Part shown: positions 7,820 to 15,605 of the stretch, one piece after another
Numbering within the stretch: the stretch's first letter is position 1
Layout: each line of letters begins with the position of its first letter
NCBI GenBank assembly: GCA_021107705.1
Contig: JAIOSJ010000332.1
Span: forward strand, 1 to 33,646
Direction of reading: 5' to 3'
Origin: Thermoanaerobaculales bacterium
Lineage (GTDB): Bacteria; Acidobacteriota; Thermoanaerobaculia; Thermoanaerobaculales; Sulfomarinibacteraceae
Length of the DNA: 33,646 nt
Notes under the pieces: model-generated
Told to the model about the DNA's origin: nothing
Database searches by the model: none
What the model saw: only the letters and a program-made list of their open reading frames with translations
Made by a program: the position numbers and the translations under genes

Positions 7820-10588
7820 ATGAAGATCAAAGGTTGGCGTCGGTTTGCGGGTTTCTCTCTCGTGTTTGTGGCCCTGATTGTCGCCTGGATGGCCCTGCGA
7901 CCCTTCTTCCGGGAATCGGCTCCTGTTCCGAAACAGGAGATTCCACGAAAGGCTCAGAGTTTTGTGCTTATTACCCTCGATACCACGAGGGCCGACCGCC
8001 TCAGTTCTTACGGTGCAGAGGATGTCGAGACTCCCGCGATGGAGAGTCTGGCCAAGCGAGGTGTGCTTTTCGAGAATGCCTATGCGGTAGCCCCGATTAC
8101 GCTGGTCTCTCACACCAGCATGTTGACCGGGCTCAACCCACCAAGGCACGGTATTCGAAACAACGGTATTCACCATGTCGCCGACGAGATCACCACCATC
8201 TCGGAGATCTTACGTGACGAGGGTTTTCGAACCGCGGCATTCGTCTCGGCCGCCGTTCTCGACCATCGATACGGGTTGGACCAGGGTTTCGAGGTCTTTG
8301 ACGATGACCTCTCTCAGGGTGGGAACCGCAGAGCCAGAATGGTTCCGGACCGGCCGGCCGGATCGACAGTGGATGCCGCCCAGCTGTGGCTCGATGAAAT
8401 TGAGCCTGATGAGAGATTTTTCCTGTGGGTTCATTTCTACGATCCACACGCAGTCTATTCGCCCCCCCCACCCTTCCGAGACACCTATCGAGAACGCCCT
8501 TACGACGGCGAGATCGCCTATATGGATTCCCAAATCGGCCGGTTCCTCCAACACCCTCGTTTGGCGGATGAACACGATGTCGGCGTCATCGTGGTGGGTG
8601 ATCACGGTGAGAGCCTCGGTGAGCACGGCGAGGAGACCCATGCCCTCCTGGCGTACGACTCCACATTGCACGTTCCTCTCATCCTACGCACACCTGGTGG
8701 GCCGGAGGGCTGTCGAAGTCCGCTACCAACTGGAGGGGCAGACATCGCACCAACCATTCTCGACCTTCTCAACCAGCCGATCCCGACCGATCTGGACGGC
8801 ATGAGTATTGCCACTCTTCTGGCTGAACCGAAGAATGACCGCGCCCTCTACGCCGAAACCTATTTGCCGTATTACACCTATGGCTGGGCAAAACTCAAGG
8901 TCTTCCGCCGGGGAGGTTTCAAATTGATCCTCGGCCCGGGAAACGAGCTGTACGACACCAATCGAGACCCGCTGGAACTCACGAACCTGATCGACCGATA
9001 CCCGAACGAGGCCCACGACCTCATCCAACTCCTCCAAGAGTACGAGGCCCAGTGGGGTGATGCTGAGCACGAGGCGTCAATGACCCTTGACCAGGAGTCG
9101 ATGGACCAGCTCCGCAGCCTGGGATATCTGGCCATTGGCTCGGGACCCGAGAAAATCGAAGGAGAGCGGCCAAACCCGCGGGACATGGTGGATCTGCACG
9201 TCGGACTCGAACGAGCCCGACGCTTCGCCTCGAGCGAACTCTATAGCCAGGCCATCGCCCAACTCCGATTGGTTCTGGAACGTGATCCAGGCAATCTCGC
9301 CGCCCTCATCGATCTTGCAACCAACCTCCTGGAGATCGACGAGTTGGACGAGGCCGCCGAAATCGCTCAAGAAGCAATTTCCCGTGATCCAAATTACAGT
9401 CGTTCCTATATCCTGATGGCAGCAATTGAAATTGAGCGCCGGCACCCGGAAAAGGCATTGGTTCTCTTGAACAGCGCCCTGGAAATCGATCCGCGCCACG
9501 TCGAGGCCCTCTTGCGTAAGGCCCATCTCCTCAAGAGAATCGGACGCCTGTCAGAGATGAGGGGGCTCCTGGAGGCGGCGCTGGTCGAACAGCCGGATCA
9601 ACCTAATCTGGAGATCACCTACGCCAAACTGATCGAGATCCCGAGCGGGAAGGATTCGGCCGCTGAAGAGCGAATTCGCAAGGCCCTGGCCCGCGATCCC
9701 TATATCGCAACCGGTTGGAAGATCCTCGGTGAGATCCTCTTGAAACAGGGCCGCGAAACTGAGGCCCTGGACCTCTACCGGGAAGGTTTGAGTCGCAAAC
9801 CCGACTCCCACGAAATCCACGCCGATCTCGGGCTTCTCTTGGCCAAACTCGGACAAGGAGGCAAGGCCGTGCCGCACCTTCGAGAAGCCATCCGTCTCGG
9901 TCCGGTCTTTCGTTCGGACCTTCACGTAGCTCTCGGCGCCATAGCCTCCCAAGGTGGGGGCTTCGAAGAGGCCCAACGCCACTACGACCTCATTCTCGAA
10001 AAGGAACCCAACCACCCAGCCACCCGCAATAATCGCGCCATCGCTCTCTACAGGCTCGGGCGTTTCCGGGAAGCGAAAGAGGAGCTCGAAAGCGTTCTCA
10101 AGGAAAACCCAAACTATGCCGATGCCGCAAACAACATGGCCGCTATCGCAGTCGACCTGGGTGACTGGACGGCGGCCGAGAGATGGGCGTTGCGCACCCT
10201 CGAGCTCGAACCGAGGGCCTATGAAGCCTGGAACAACCTCGGAGTTGCCCACGATGAGTCGGGGAACCATCAACAGGCCCGCAAAGACTTCGAAAAGGCC
10301 CTGGACATTCAACCGGACTATCAGCCCGCAAAGATCAATCTCGGCATCACCCTGGCTCGAATGGGCCTCAGCCGAGAGGCGGCCGCTGTATTCGAGCAGG
10401 CGCTGGCCGCCGGCCCGGCCGACCCGACAATCAACCTCGAACTCGGGGATCTCTATGCCGGACCACTGGCAAATATGAAACGGGCAAGGGCCCACTACAA
10501 CGCATTCATTGCGGTGGCGCCCAATCATCCACGAGCCACAGAGATCCGACGGACACTGTCCACCCTGAGTGCCCCGGACGGTCAGTAA
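7820..10588 (+). CDS. Membrane-anchored alkaline-phosphatase-superfamily (sulfatase-like) hydrolase with TPR repeats
   Basis: The protein has 922 residues from the ATG at 7820; a TTG two codons upstream has no better ribosome site. A single N-terminal membrane segment (about residues 11-27) anchors it. The sulfatase-like domain begins LITLDTTRADRLSSYG, with Asp54 a likely metal ligand. The nucleophile motif reads TLVSHTSMLTG, which places Thr at the position where true sulfatases carry the Cys or Ser converted to formylglycine. Further metal ligands appear in FYDPH and VGDHGESLGEHGE. From about residue 450 to the end there are roughly ten TPR units. The Thr nucleophile points to a phosphodiesterase or phosphotransferase rather than a sulfatase. 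TPRs suggest protein partners. The gene stands alone between divergent and convergent neighbours. Similar fusions are frequent in Thermoanaerobaculia (family knowledge, not checked here). Confidence 0.9.
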   Translation: MKIKGWRRFAGFSLVFVALIVAWMALRPFFRESAPVPKQEIPRKAQSFVLITLDTTRADRLSSYGAEDVETPAMESLAKRGVLFENAYAVAPITLVSHTSMLTGLNPPRHGIRNNGIHHVADEITTISEILRDEGFRTAAFVSAAVLDHRYGLDQGFEVFDDDLSQGGNRRARMVPDRPAGSTVDAAQLWLDEIEPDERFFLWVHFYDPHAVYSPPPPFRDTYRERPYDGEIAYMDSQIGRFLQHPRLADEHDVGVIVVGDHGESLGEHGEETHALLAYDSTLHVPLILRTPGGPEGCRSPLPTGGADIAPTILDLLNQPIPTDLDGMSIATLLAEPKNDRALYAETYLPYYTYGWAKLKVFRRGGFKLILGPGNELYDTNRDPLELTNLIDRYPNEAHDLIQLLQEYEAQWGDAEHEASMTLDQESMDQLRSLGYLAIGSGPEKIEGERPNPRDMVDLHVGLERARRFASSELYSQAIAQLRLVLERDPGNLAALIDLATNLLEIDELDEAAEIAQEAISRDPNYSRSYILMAAIEIERRHPEKALVLLNSALEIDPRHVEALLRKAHLLKRIGRLSEMRGLLEAALVEQPDQPNLEITYAKLIEIPSGKDSAAEERIRKALARDPYIATGWKILGEILLKQGRETEALDLYREGLSRKPDSHEIHADLGLLLAKLGQGGKAVPHLREAIRLGPVFRSDLHVALGAIASQGGGFEEAQRHYDLILEKEPNHPATRNNRAIALYRLGRFREAKEELESVLKENPNYADAANNMAAIAVDLGDWTAAERWALRTLELEPRAYEAWNNLGVAHDESGNHQQARKDFEKALDIQPDYQPAKINLGITLARMGLSREAAAVFEQALAAGPADPTINLELGDLYAGPLANMKRARAHYNAFIAVAPNHPRATEIRRTLSTLSAPDGQ

Positions 10589-10601
10589 GCTCGAACCGGC
10601 C

Positions 10602-10631
10602 AAAGAAAAAACCGGGCCCGAAGGCCCGGTT
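10602..10631 (-). terminator. Rho-independent terminator for the IPTL-CTERM-like gene
   Basis: Bases 10610-10618 (AACCGGGCC) pair perfectly with 10623-10631 across a CGAA loop. On the minus strand the 9-bp GC-rich stem is followed by a T-rich run (TTTTTTCTTT, 10611-10602). It starts 25 nt after the minus-strand stop at 10656. On the plus strand no T-run follows, so it should act mainly on the minus-strand transcript, although the hairpin also lies just past the convergent plus-strand stop at 10588. Confidence 0.9.
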
Positions 10632-10655
10632 GAGAAATTCGTTGGCCGGTCGAAA

Positions 10656-11450
10656 TCAGGCGGAACGCCTGAGAACGAAGACACCACCCAATCCGAGAAG
10701 GACAGCGAGAATCAACAGCCCGATCGTTGTAACTGTCGGAATGGCGCTCTGCAGCACGACCGTCGTACTGTTGACCAATCCGATTGCGTAGGAATCTGTC
10801 ACTGGTGAACCGTAATAGGTCTGCGTTGGGGCGGTCCAGATGTAGGAGGCGGCCCAAAAAGTACCGTAAGTCTGAAAGGTCGCCCCTGGCGGAATCAGGT
10901 ACGGCACGCCCGACGTCACCTGGGTCAGGTATGAATTTGAAGGTGTGTCGGTAAACAGCCAGAAGCTGACCGTAGCCGCTTGAACCTCGTAGGTTCCAAC
11001 GTCAGGGAAGGTGTGGGTGAAACTCCCGCGGAAGGAACCGGGATTGCCGGCAATCAGAGGCACGGTCGTGCCATCGACGGTTCCCGAACCGACACCCCAC
11101 TCAAGAGCATTAATATCCGGGTTCAACAGAGTTGCATAACCCCAACCGGACCAAGACCGGGCTTGATCACCCAACATGCCGAAGGGAAATTGGTGAGAGT
11201 TATAGTTGTATACGTAAGTAGGAGAGGTCCCGGTGGTAGTTACCGTCGTAAAGGTCCCGGTGGCGGTATTGACGGTTACATCGACATCTGCGGTCAATGC
11301 CTGTGGGTTGACACTGGTGGTCGCCACTCGGATCCCGGTAGGTCTGCGAGCATACTGGTACCCAATCGCATCCTGCGCCATCGCCAGGCTCTGCCCAACG
11401 GCCAGAAGTACGATGAGGACTATCGCGGTCTTAATAATCAAGCGCTGCAT
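10656..11450 (-). CDS. Exported protein with C-terminal IPTL-CTERM/PEP-CTERM-like sorting signal
   Basis: The frame is open to 11525, but the ATG at 11450 has a GGAGGAGAACGCCG ribosome site and starts a signal peptide (MQRLIIKTAIVLIVLLAVGQ, then SLAMA), giving 264 residues. The mature protein is Ser/Thr/Tyr/Gly-rich and beta-rich, with few charges. The C-terminus reads SAIPTVTTIGLLILAVLLG followed by LGGVFVLRRSA. It thus has an IPT-type motif, a transmembrane helix and a final Arg-Arg cluster, the tripartite layout of IPTL-CTERM/PEP-CTERM proteins sorted by exosortase-type enzymes in diderms. No such sorting enzyme is present here. Upstream is the small secreted gene at 11482, with a 31-nt gap, so the pair is likely co-transcribed. 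Function of the mature region is unknown. Confidence 0.8.
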   Translation of the reverse strand: MQRLIIKTAIVLIVLLAVGQSLAMAQDAIGYQYARRPTGIRVATTSVNPQALTADVDVTVNTATGTFTTVTTTGTSPTYVYNYNSHQFPFGMLGDQARSWSGWGYATLLNPDINALEWGVGSGTVDGTTVPLIAGNPGSFRGSFTHTFPDVGTYEVQAATVSFWLFTDTPSNSYLTQVTSGVPYLIPPGATFQTYGTFWAASYIWTAPTQTYYGSPVTDSYAIGLVNSTTVVLQSAIPTVTTIGLLILAVLLGLGGVFVLRRSA

Positions 11451-11481
11451 CGGCGTTCTCCTCCCAATCAATCCGGCCGCG

Positions 11482-11925
11482 TTACCGGCGTTCCAGAACG
11501 AGGTTCCGCGTTTGTCGGTCGGCACCGGACCCGCGCGTCACAACGAGATTCAAAATATCGGCCCCGGAAGGAGTCACTCGTATTTCGGCCTTCCGACGAA
11601 CCTTGGAATTCAAAACAGTGCGGGTGGAGATCACCAATTCGGATCCCTCCCAGACTGCCGTCATCAACCGAGCGGCTCCGCCCGGACCCTGAAGCTGCTG
11701 TTCGCTCCCGTCCGCGACGAATTTCATGGGACGGCCTCTTGCGTCCGAGTTGTCGATGTTCACTCGGAATTGGTCCCCGTGCTGCACGATGATGATCGAA
11801 GCTCCGCTTTCGCTTCCCTGGAAGGACCAGGTACCCGATAGATCGGCGGTAGCCGCACCTGCGCCCGCACAAAGGCCCAGGGCTGCGACCCCGATCAGGG
11901 CGCTCAGCCAAATCTTTCTCCTCAT
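11482..11925 (-). CDS. Small secreted lipocalin-like protein
   Basis: This 147-residue protein has a clean signal peptide (MRRKIWLSALIGVAALGLCA, cleavage after AGAGA). The mature part begins DLSGTWSFQGSESG and continues with short strands (ASIIIVQHGDQFRVNI, LMTAVWEGSELVIST, RKAEIRVTPSGADILNLVVT). This is the antiparallel meander seen in small lipocalin-like or calycin-type proteins annotated as extracellular binding domains. The AGGAGGTGAAAAT leader gives a near-perfect ribosome site. It is the first gene of a two-gene minus-strand unit with the IPTL-CTERM-like protein. A frame open upstream on another register has no signal peptide and was not chosen. No ligand can be deduced. Confidence 0.82.
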   Translation of the reverse strand: MRRKIWLSALIGVAALGLCAGAGAATADLSGTWSFQGSESGASIIIVQHGDQFRVNIDNSDARGRPMKFVADGSEQQLQGPGGAARLMTAVWEGSELVISTRTVLNSKVRRKAEIRVTPSGADILNLVVTRGSGADRQTRNLVLERR

Positions 11926-12076
11926 ATTTTCACCTCCTCATTCCCAATAAAACACTCAAAACGAATTGGACCGCAATTGAAATATTTCACACAACATTGC
12001 TGAGGCAATATTATCCCATCCACGATATTTCCGCCATAGTAAGATTCTATGGCTTTTGGTGAGGTGAGGAGCCGAG
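11926..12076. promoter_or_regulatory. Divergent intergenic region with AT-rich palindrome and two dyads
   Basis: This 151-nt region separates the minus-strand secreted gene (start 11925) from the plus-strand membrane gene (start 12077). It holds a perfect 12-bp palindrome TGAAATATTTCA at 11978-11989, a 5-bp dyad with TGAG loop at 11996-12009, and a 6-bp dyad (CCATAG/CTATGG) at 12034-12052. The palindrome has the size and AT content of an operator. No convincing -35/-10 pair could be assigned for either direction, so the regulator and promoters remain unknown. Confidence 0.4.
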
Positions 12077-13144
12077 ATGACATCCCTGGCAGTAAAGTTT
12101 CAAGAGCTTTTGAAGGACCGCGCCTTTCGGCTTTGGTTGATGATCCTCGCGCCGCCCTTTTTCCTGGCCGTTGTGTGGCTTCGGAGCTACCTCGAGATGA
12201 CTGTGTTCTCGGCGACGGACCGATTTTCCTATTACACCGGACTGCACCACATCTGTTGGTACTCAAGCACGATGCTGGCCATCGTGCTGGTGGTGCACCT
12301 TGTTTTGAGGCGCCCTGTTGAGCGGGCCATACTCTTCTTGTACGGCGTCGTAATTGTTGTCATTCCGCTTGGTTGGTCACTCGTTTCCGGTATTCCACTC
12401 GACCTTCAATACCTCAACGGGACGCCTCGGGAGATCCTGATTCAGATCGGCACACTCTCGATATCGGAGCCGAGGAATTGGCCCCTGGTTCCGGAACTGA
12501 TCCTCATCATCTTCGGCATGGGAGTTGTCGGGAGGATCCTTTCGGGCAGTTGGGTACGCGGCGCCCTTCTCAGCTCGGCTACAACAATCAGTCTCGCGGT
12601 GTTCGGTCTGACATGGTTCGGTCTGGCGGGAGGGAAGATTGCGGTTCTCACCTTCGCATCACGATTAATCAGGGGCCAGGCGCTTCAGGCCACGGCTTGG
12701 TTGGTCGTCGCGACATCCTTGGTTGGAGTGCTGCTCTGGCGCCACGGACTTTTCTCTCACGGACGGCGATCCTGGACCATCGCCGCCGTCATTGCAACTG
12801 AGGTGTGGCTGCTCTGGGTCATCGTTGTTTTGGGGACCGGTTGGTTCCCCTCAAGTTTCGACGCCGTGAGTACCGGACTCTTCCCCGCATCGACGACTCT
12901 GGTCGTCGTACGGTTTGTTCGTTCGGATCGTTCCCTCGTCACACCCGCAATCTGGGGCCTTCTTGCGCTGGTGCTGACACTCCAAGCGGCGACGCTGATG
13001 CCCATCATTCTCCATCGAGAGAGTGAACTCTACCGACCGAAATCATTCAATATCCGAAATCCCAACCGACGAGGCCACGATCTTCGGTCGATGGTTCCCG
13101 GCATTCTGCAGTCCACCCCCACCCCGCAAAAGGTCGAGGCGTGA
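12077..13144 (+). CDS. Polytopic membrane protein of unknown function
   Basis: This 355-residue protein has about nine hydrophobic segments, among them LWLMILAPPFFLAVVW, MLAIVLVVHLVL, LYGVVIVVIPLGWSLV, LVPELILIIFGMGVVG, LLSSATTISLAVFGLTWF, TAWLVVATSLVGVLLW and IWGLLALVLTLQAATLM. The C-terminus is basic and likely cytoplasmic. A GAGG/GAGGAG ribosome site precedes the ATG. Its stop overlaps the GTG of the UbiA-family gene by 4 nt (GTGA), which strongly suggests joint translation. I recognise no family motif. Because of the coupling, a partner role in prenyl or polyprenyl lipid handling is a reasonable inference, but nothing in the sequence shows an active site. Confidence 0.85.
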   Translation: MTSLAVKFQELLKDRAFRLWLMILAPPFFLAVVWLRSYLEMTVFSATDRFSYYTGLHHICWYSSTMLAIVLVVHLVLRRPVERAILFLYGVVIVVIPLGWSLVSGIPLDLQYLNGTPREILIQIGTLSISEPRNWPLVPELILIIFGMGVVGRILSGSWVRGALLSSATTISLAVFGLTWFGLAGGKIAVLTFASRLIRGQALQATAWLVVATSLVGVLLWRHGLFSHGRRSWTIAAVIATEVWLLWVIVVLGTGWFPSSFDAVSTGLFPASTTLVVVRFVRSDRSLVTPAIWGLLALVLTLQAATLMPIILHRESELYRPKSFNIRNPNRRGHDLRSMVPGILQSTPTPQKVEA

Positions 13145-14004
13145 AAGGCCGACAGTATCACCGGAAGTTCCTGCAGCCGCTCAACACCGCCTTGCTCTAT
13201 CTCGCCCTCTTTCGCCCCGATGCGGCGATCATCGCCTTTCTTTCCTACCTCGTCGGCGTCCAGTTGGCGGGTGGCGCCATCGCGTTGCTCGACATCGGCA
13301 TCGCTGCCCTGGTGTCACTGGTGTCCACAAATTTCATCTACACATGCAATTCGGTCGCGGACTGGAAAGAGGATATTGTCGCCCACCCCAACCGCCCGAT
13401 TCCCTCTCAGCGCCTCAGCCCTGATCACGCCCGGCGGTACGCCACCGGCCTGCTGTTTATCTCCGTGCTCTATCCCCTTCTTGTCGGTCGGGGCCCGACG
13501 ACCGTCGGTCTCTTTCTTCTACTGCCAATCCTCGGTCTCGCCTACTCGGCTCAACCGGTACGCCTCCGCCGGTGGCCGGGATTTGCGATCGTCGTCATCA
13601 GCATCGGCCTCGTCACACCCATCACGCTCGGCGCTCTGATGACCGATCCGAGAGCGCAGATCTTCCCGGTGACGGCTGCTCTATTCATGTTCTGTGTGAG
13701 CGTGGTTCCCTTGAAAGCGGTTGAAGAGGTTGCTGAAGACCAATCCACCGGCAGGCCCAACCTCTATTCTCGCCATGGTCTGAGACTTTTCCTTTGGACG
13801 GCCGCAGGCCTGAGTGTCATGACCGCTGTGGCGATCTTGAAGACCGATGGACCCATTCGAAACTTTCTTGTTGCCGCAGCCCTCGGCGCTCTCATGTGTA
13901 TGGTTCTATTTTCCTTCAAGAAAAACAAATCGGGTATTTACGCCACGATCATCCGCGTCGTCATCTTCGAAGGGGTGGTTCTCTTCTTCTTCCTCGACAC
14001 TTAA
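13141..14004 (+). CDS. UbiA-family prenyltransferase
   Basis: This 287-residue integral membrane protein starts with GTG at 13141, inside the 4-nt overlap with the preceding stop. The first Asp-rich motif of the UbiA superfamily is intact: NSVADWKED (N70, D74, D78; NxxxDxxxD), followed by the usual HPNRPIPSQRLS. The second motif is altered. Where many members have KDIEDVEGDxxxG, this one reads KAVEEVAEDQSTG (residues 192-204), so the first Asp is Ala and the next is Glu. About eight membrane helices are visible. UbiA enzymes transfer a polyprenyl chain to an aromatic or glycerol-phosphate acceptor, as in quinones, heme O, chlorophyll or archaeal-type lipids. The acceptor cannot be read from sequence. 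The antisense reductase remnant downstream is a family often paired with UbiA enzymes. Confidence 0.88.
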   Translation: MKGRQYHRKFLQPLNTALLYLALFRPDAAIIAFLSYLVGVQLAGGAIALLDIGIAALVSLVSTNFIYTCNSVADWKEDIVAHPNRPIPSQRLSPDHARRYATGLLFISVLYPLLVGRGPTTVGLFLLLPILGLAYSAQPVRLRRWPGFAIVVISIGLVTPITLGALMTDPRAQIFPVTAALFMFCVSVVPLKAVEEVAEDQSTGRPNLYSRHGLRLFLWTAAGLSVMTAVAILKTDGPIRNFLVAAALGALMCMVLFSFKKNKSGIYATIIRVVIFEGVVLFFFLDT

Positions 14005-14138
14005 GAAACCTCCCGGATTTTCAAGGATCGCGGGATGTCAAAGTCGCAGCCGATCAAACGAGCAGCCCGCCAGGCGGAACGCCTGCCACCACAACTTTTC
14101 TCCGGTATCCAAATTGTGCCGGTGAGCGTCCCGCCCGC

Positions 14139-14458
14139 TCAACCCATCGCGACGGCTTTTTTGGATGGGGCGAGCCGGCAGCGGCTCGTGGGAAGCTTCT
14201 CACCATGCAAAGACTTCGCTTCGGCGATAGCTGCGTTGAACGCCGGAATCGGCCCGCCCTCGGTCACCCTCCGCTTTTCTGCGTCGATTCCCAGTCTGGA
14301 GCACAGAGAATCGAGCATCTCCGATGCCCTCCCCACAGTGATTCGGCGACCCAATCTCGATTTTCCGGTCGAGGATGAGAACCGAACAACCATTTTCGGC
14401 TATCACGGTTGCCGCCCGAGCCCCGGCGGGCCCGGCGCCAACGACAATTGCGTCTCAT
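14139..14458 (-). pseudogene. Frameshifted, truncated remnant of a geranylgeranyl reductase-type FAD enzyme
   Basis: The 618 nt between the UbiA and GNAT genes hold no intact gene. On the minus strand, codons from 14454 to about 14314 read DAIVVGAGPAGARAATVIAE, then NGCSVLILDRKIEIGS and PNHCGEGIGDA. This is the FAD-binding Rossmann start (GxGPAG) plus the Cys-Gly-Glu-Gly motif of the geranylgeranyl reductase family. An ATG at 14458 is out of register with it by one base, and the register's own upstream codon is TGA. After GEGIGDA the likely continuation (MLDSLCSRLGIDAEKRRVTE) lies in another frame that stops at 14139. So at least two frameshifts are present, and only about 100 of an expected 350-400 residues can fit before the UbiA gene. 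It could partly reflect assembly errors, but these cannot restore the missing C-terminal two thirds. Confidence 0.65.
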
Positions 14459-14622
14459 TCTGTGTCGTTCAAATCCCTGCTGTCGATGGTGCTACACTCC
14501 GCTCTCGAGACGGTATCACGTCCCATGAATTCGACTCTGCCGCTCTCAAAAATTCGCTCATTGCTCGGCCCTACGGTTTTCACCAGGAATTTCTGCGTTC
14601 CGAGCATGTGTTGGAGCCCATT

Positions 14623-15543
14623 ATGAAGGTAAAGGTACGGAGAACGCATCGGGAAGAGCTACCGGGGATGGTTGTCCTGAGGGACGCCTCGCTGAATCCA
14701 CTCTACGGTTCGCCGAAAAACCAACGGGTCCTCGACCTGGACATGGAGGCCGATACTGAGCTGAACCATTTGATGACCCATGACCCGGACGGATTCTTCA
14801 CCGTTGTGGACAAGGATGAAACTCTGGGTTTCGCTTCGGCCTGTGTTCGGTCCCGCCAGCTGCTGATTTCCCAGTTGTGGGTCCTACCCCAACACCGTGG
14901 ATGCGGCGCCGGAGACGCCCTTCTGGCAAAAACCTTGGCCCACGGGGAAAGCTCCGGCACTCGGGAATTTTTCGCCTTGGTACCGGCTGATGGACCGATC
15001 CAGGGTTTACTTCTCGCACACGATTTCCGACCGGTCGTACCGGTCTTCCACTTCCGTATCAGCCAGGAACGGGCCGAAGAATTTGCGACTTCTCTGACCG
15101 CGATAATGCCCGGCAAAGAGATGACCGACGAACTCCTGGCCAGGACAGGTCAAACAGATGTCGATCGTATCGACCGTTTGACCCGAAATATCACCCGCGA
15201 AATCGACTATCAATTCTGGCTCAAGAGACGAGGTGCTCGAGTTGCCTTCGTCAGGCAGGGATCGCGAATCGCGGCCTACGGTTTCGGGGGTGCCGGGCAC
15301 GTCGGTCCGATTGCCGGGAGCACCGCAGATGCCACCCTGTGCGCGCTGGGCAGAGCCATAGAATTGGCCTTGGAGGAGCGACCGGACGGCGATGTCGACA
15401 TCCGCGTTTCAGGCGCCTTCACTGCTGCGATCGATTCCCTGATCGCGGCCGGCGGAAGGATCATCGCAACCTCAATGATCTACGGCAAAGGACTCAAGAT
15501 GGACTTCGATCGAGTCATTTTTGGACCTTCCTACCTGCCATGA
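14623..15543 (+). CDS. Tandem-GNAT-fold N-acetyltransferase-like protein
   Basis: The frame is open from 14035, but its first 196 codons run antisense to the reductase remnant. I chose the ATG at 14623, which has GGAG seven bases upstream, giving 306 residues. The N-terminal GNAT domain shows the acetyl-CoA pyrophosphate loop in VLPQHRGCGAGDALLAKTL (Q/R-x-x-G-x-G/A), preceded by the strand QLLISQLWVLP. The C-terminal half (from about residue 190; GARVAFVRQGSRIAAYGFG, ADATLCALGRAIELAL) repeats the fold but lacks the loop, as in tandem GNATs with one degenerate domain. Family members acetylate amines on small molecules or protein N-termini; the substrate is unknown. It is convergent with the sigma-54 regulator, 62 nt away. 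Confidence 0.78.
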   Translation: MKVKVRRTHREELPGMVVLRDASLNPLYGSPKNQRVLDLDMEADTELNHLMTHDPDGFFTVVDKDETLGFASACVRSRQLLISQLWVLPQHRGCGAGDALLAKTLAHGESSGTREFFALVPADGPIQGLLLAHDFRPVVPVFHFRISQERAEEFATSLTAIMPGKEMTDELLARTGQTDVDRIDRLTRNITREIDYQFWLKRRGARVAFVRQGSRIAAYGFGGAGHVGPIAGSTADATLCALGRAIELALEERPDGDVDIRVSGAFTAAIDSLIAAGGRIIATSMIYGKGLKMDFDRVIFGPSYLP

Positions 15544-15605
15544 ACGAGAACTTCGGTTCGCCGGGTGGCCCCTTCCTGACCAAAGGGTAAGTGCGCTGTC
15601 AGTCC

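Noticed and set aside
9551-10687. 378-codon minus-strand frame antisense to the TPR region
   Set aside because: It mirrors the codon periodicity of the real plus-strand gene; no recognisable protein features or ribosome site.
14035-14622. N-terminal extension of the tandem-GNAT protein (196 extra codons)
   Set aside because: It runs antisense to the reductase remnant, has no domain-like pattern, and a GGAG ribosome site precedes the ATG at 14623.
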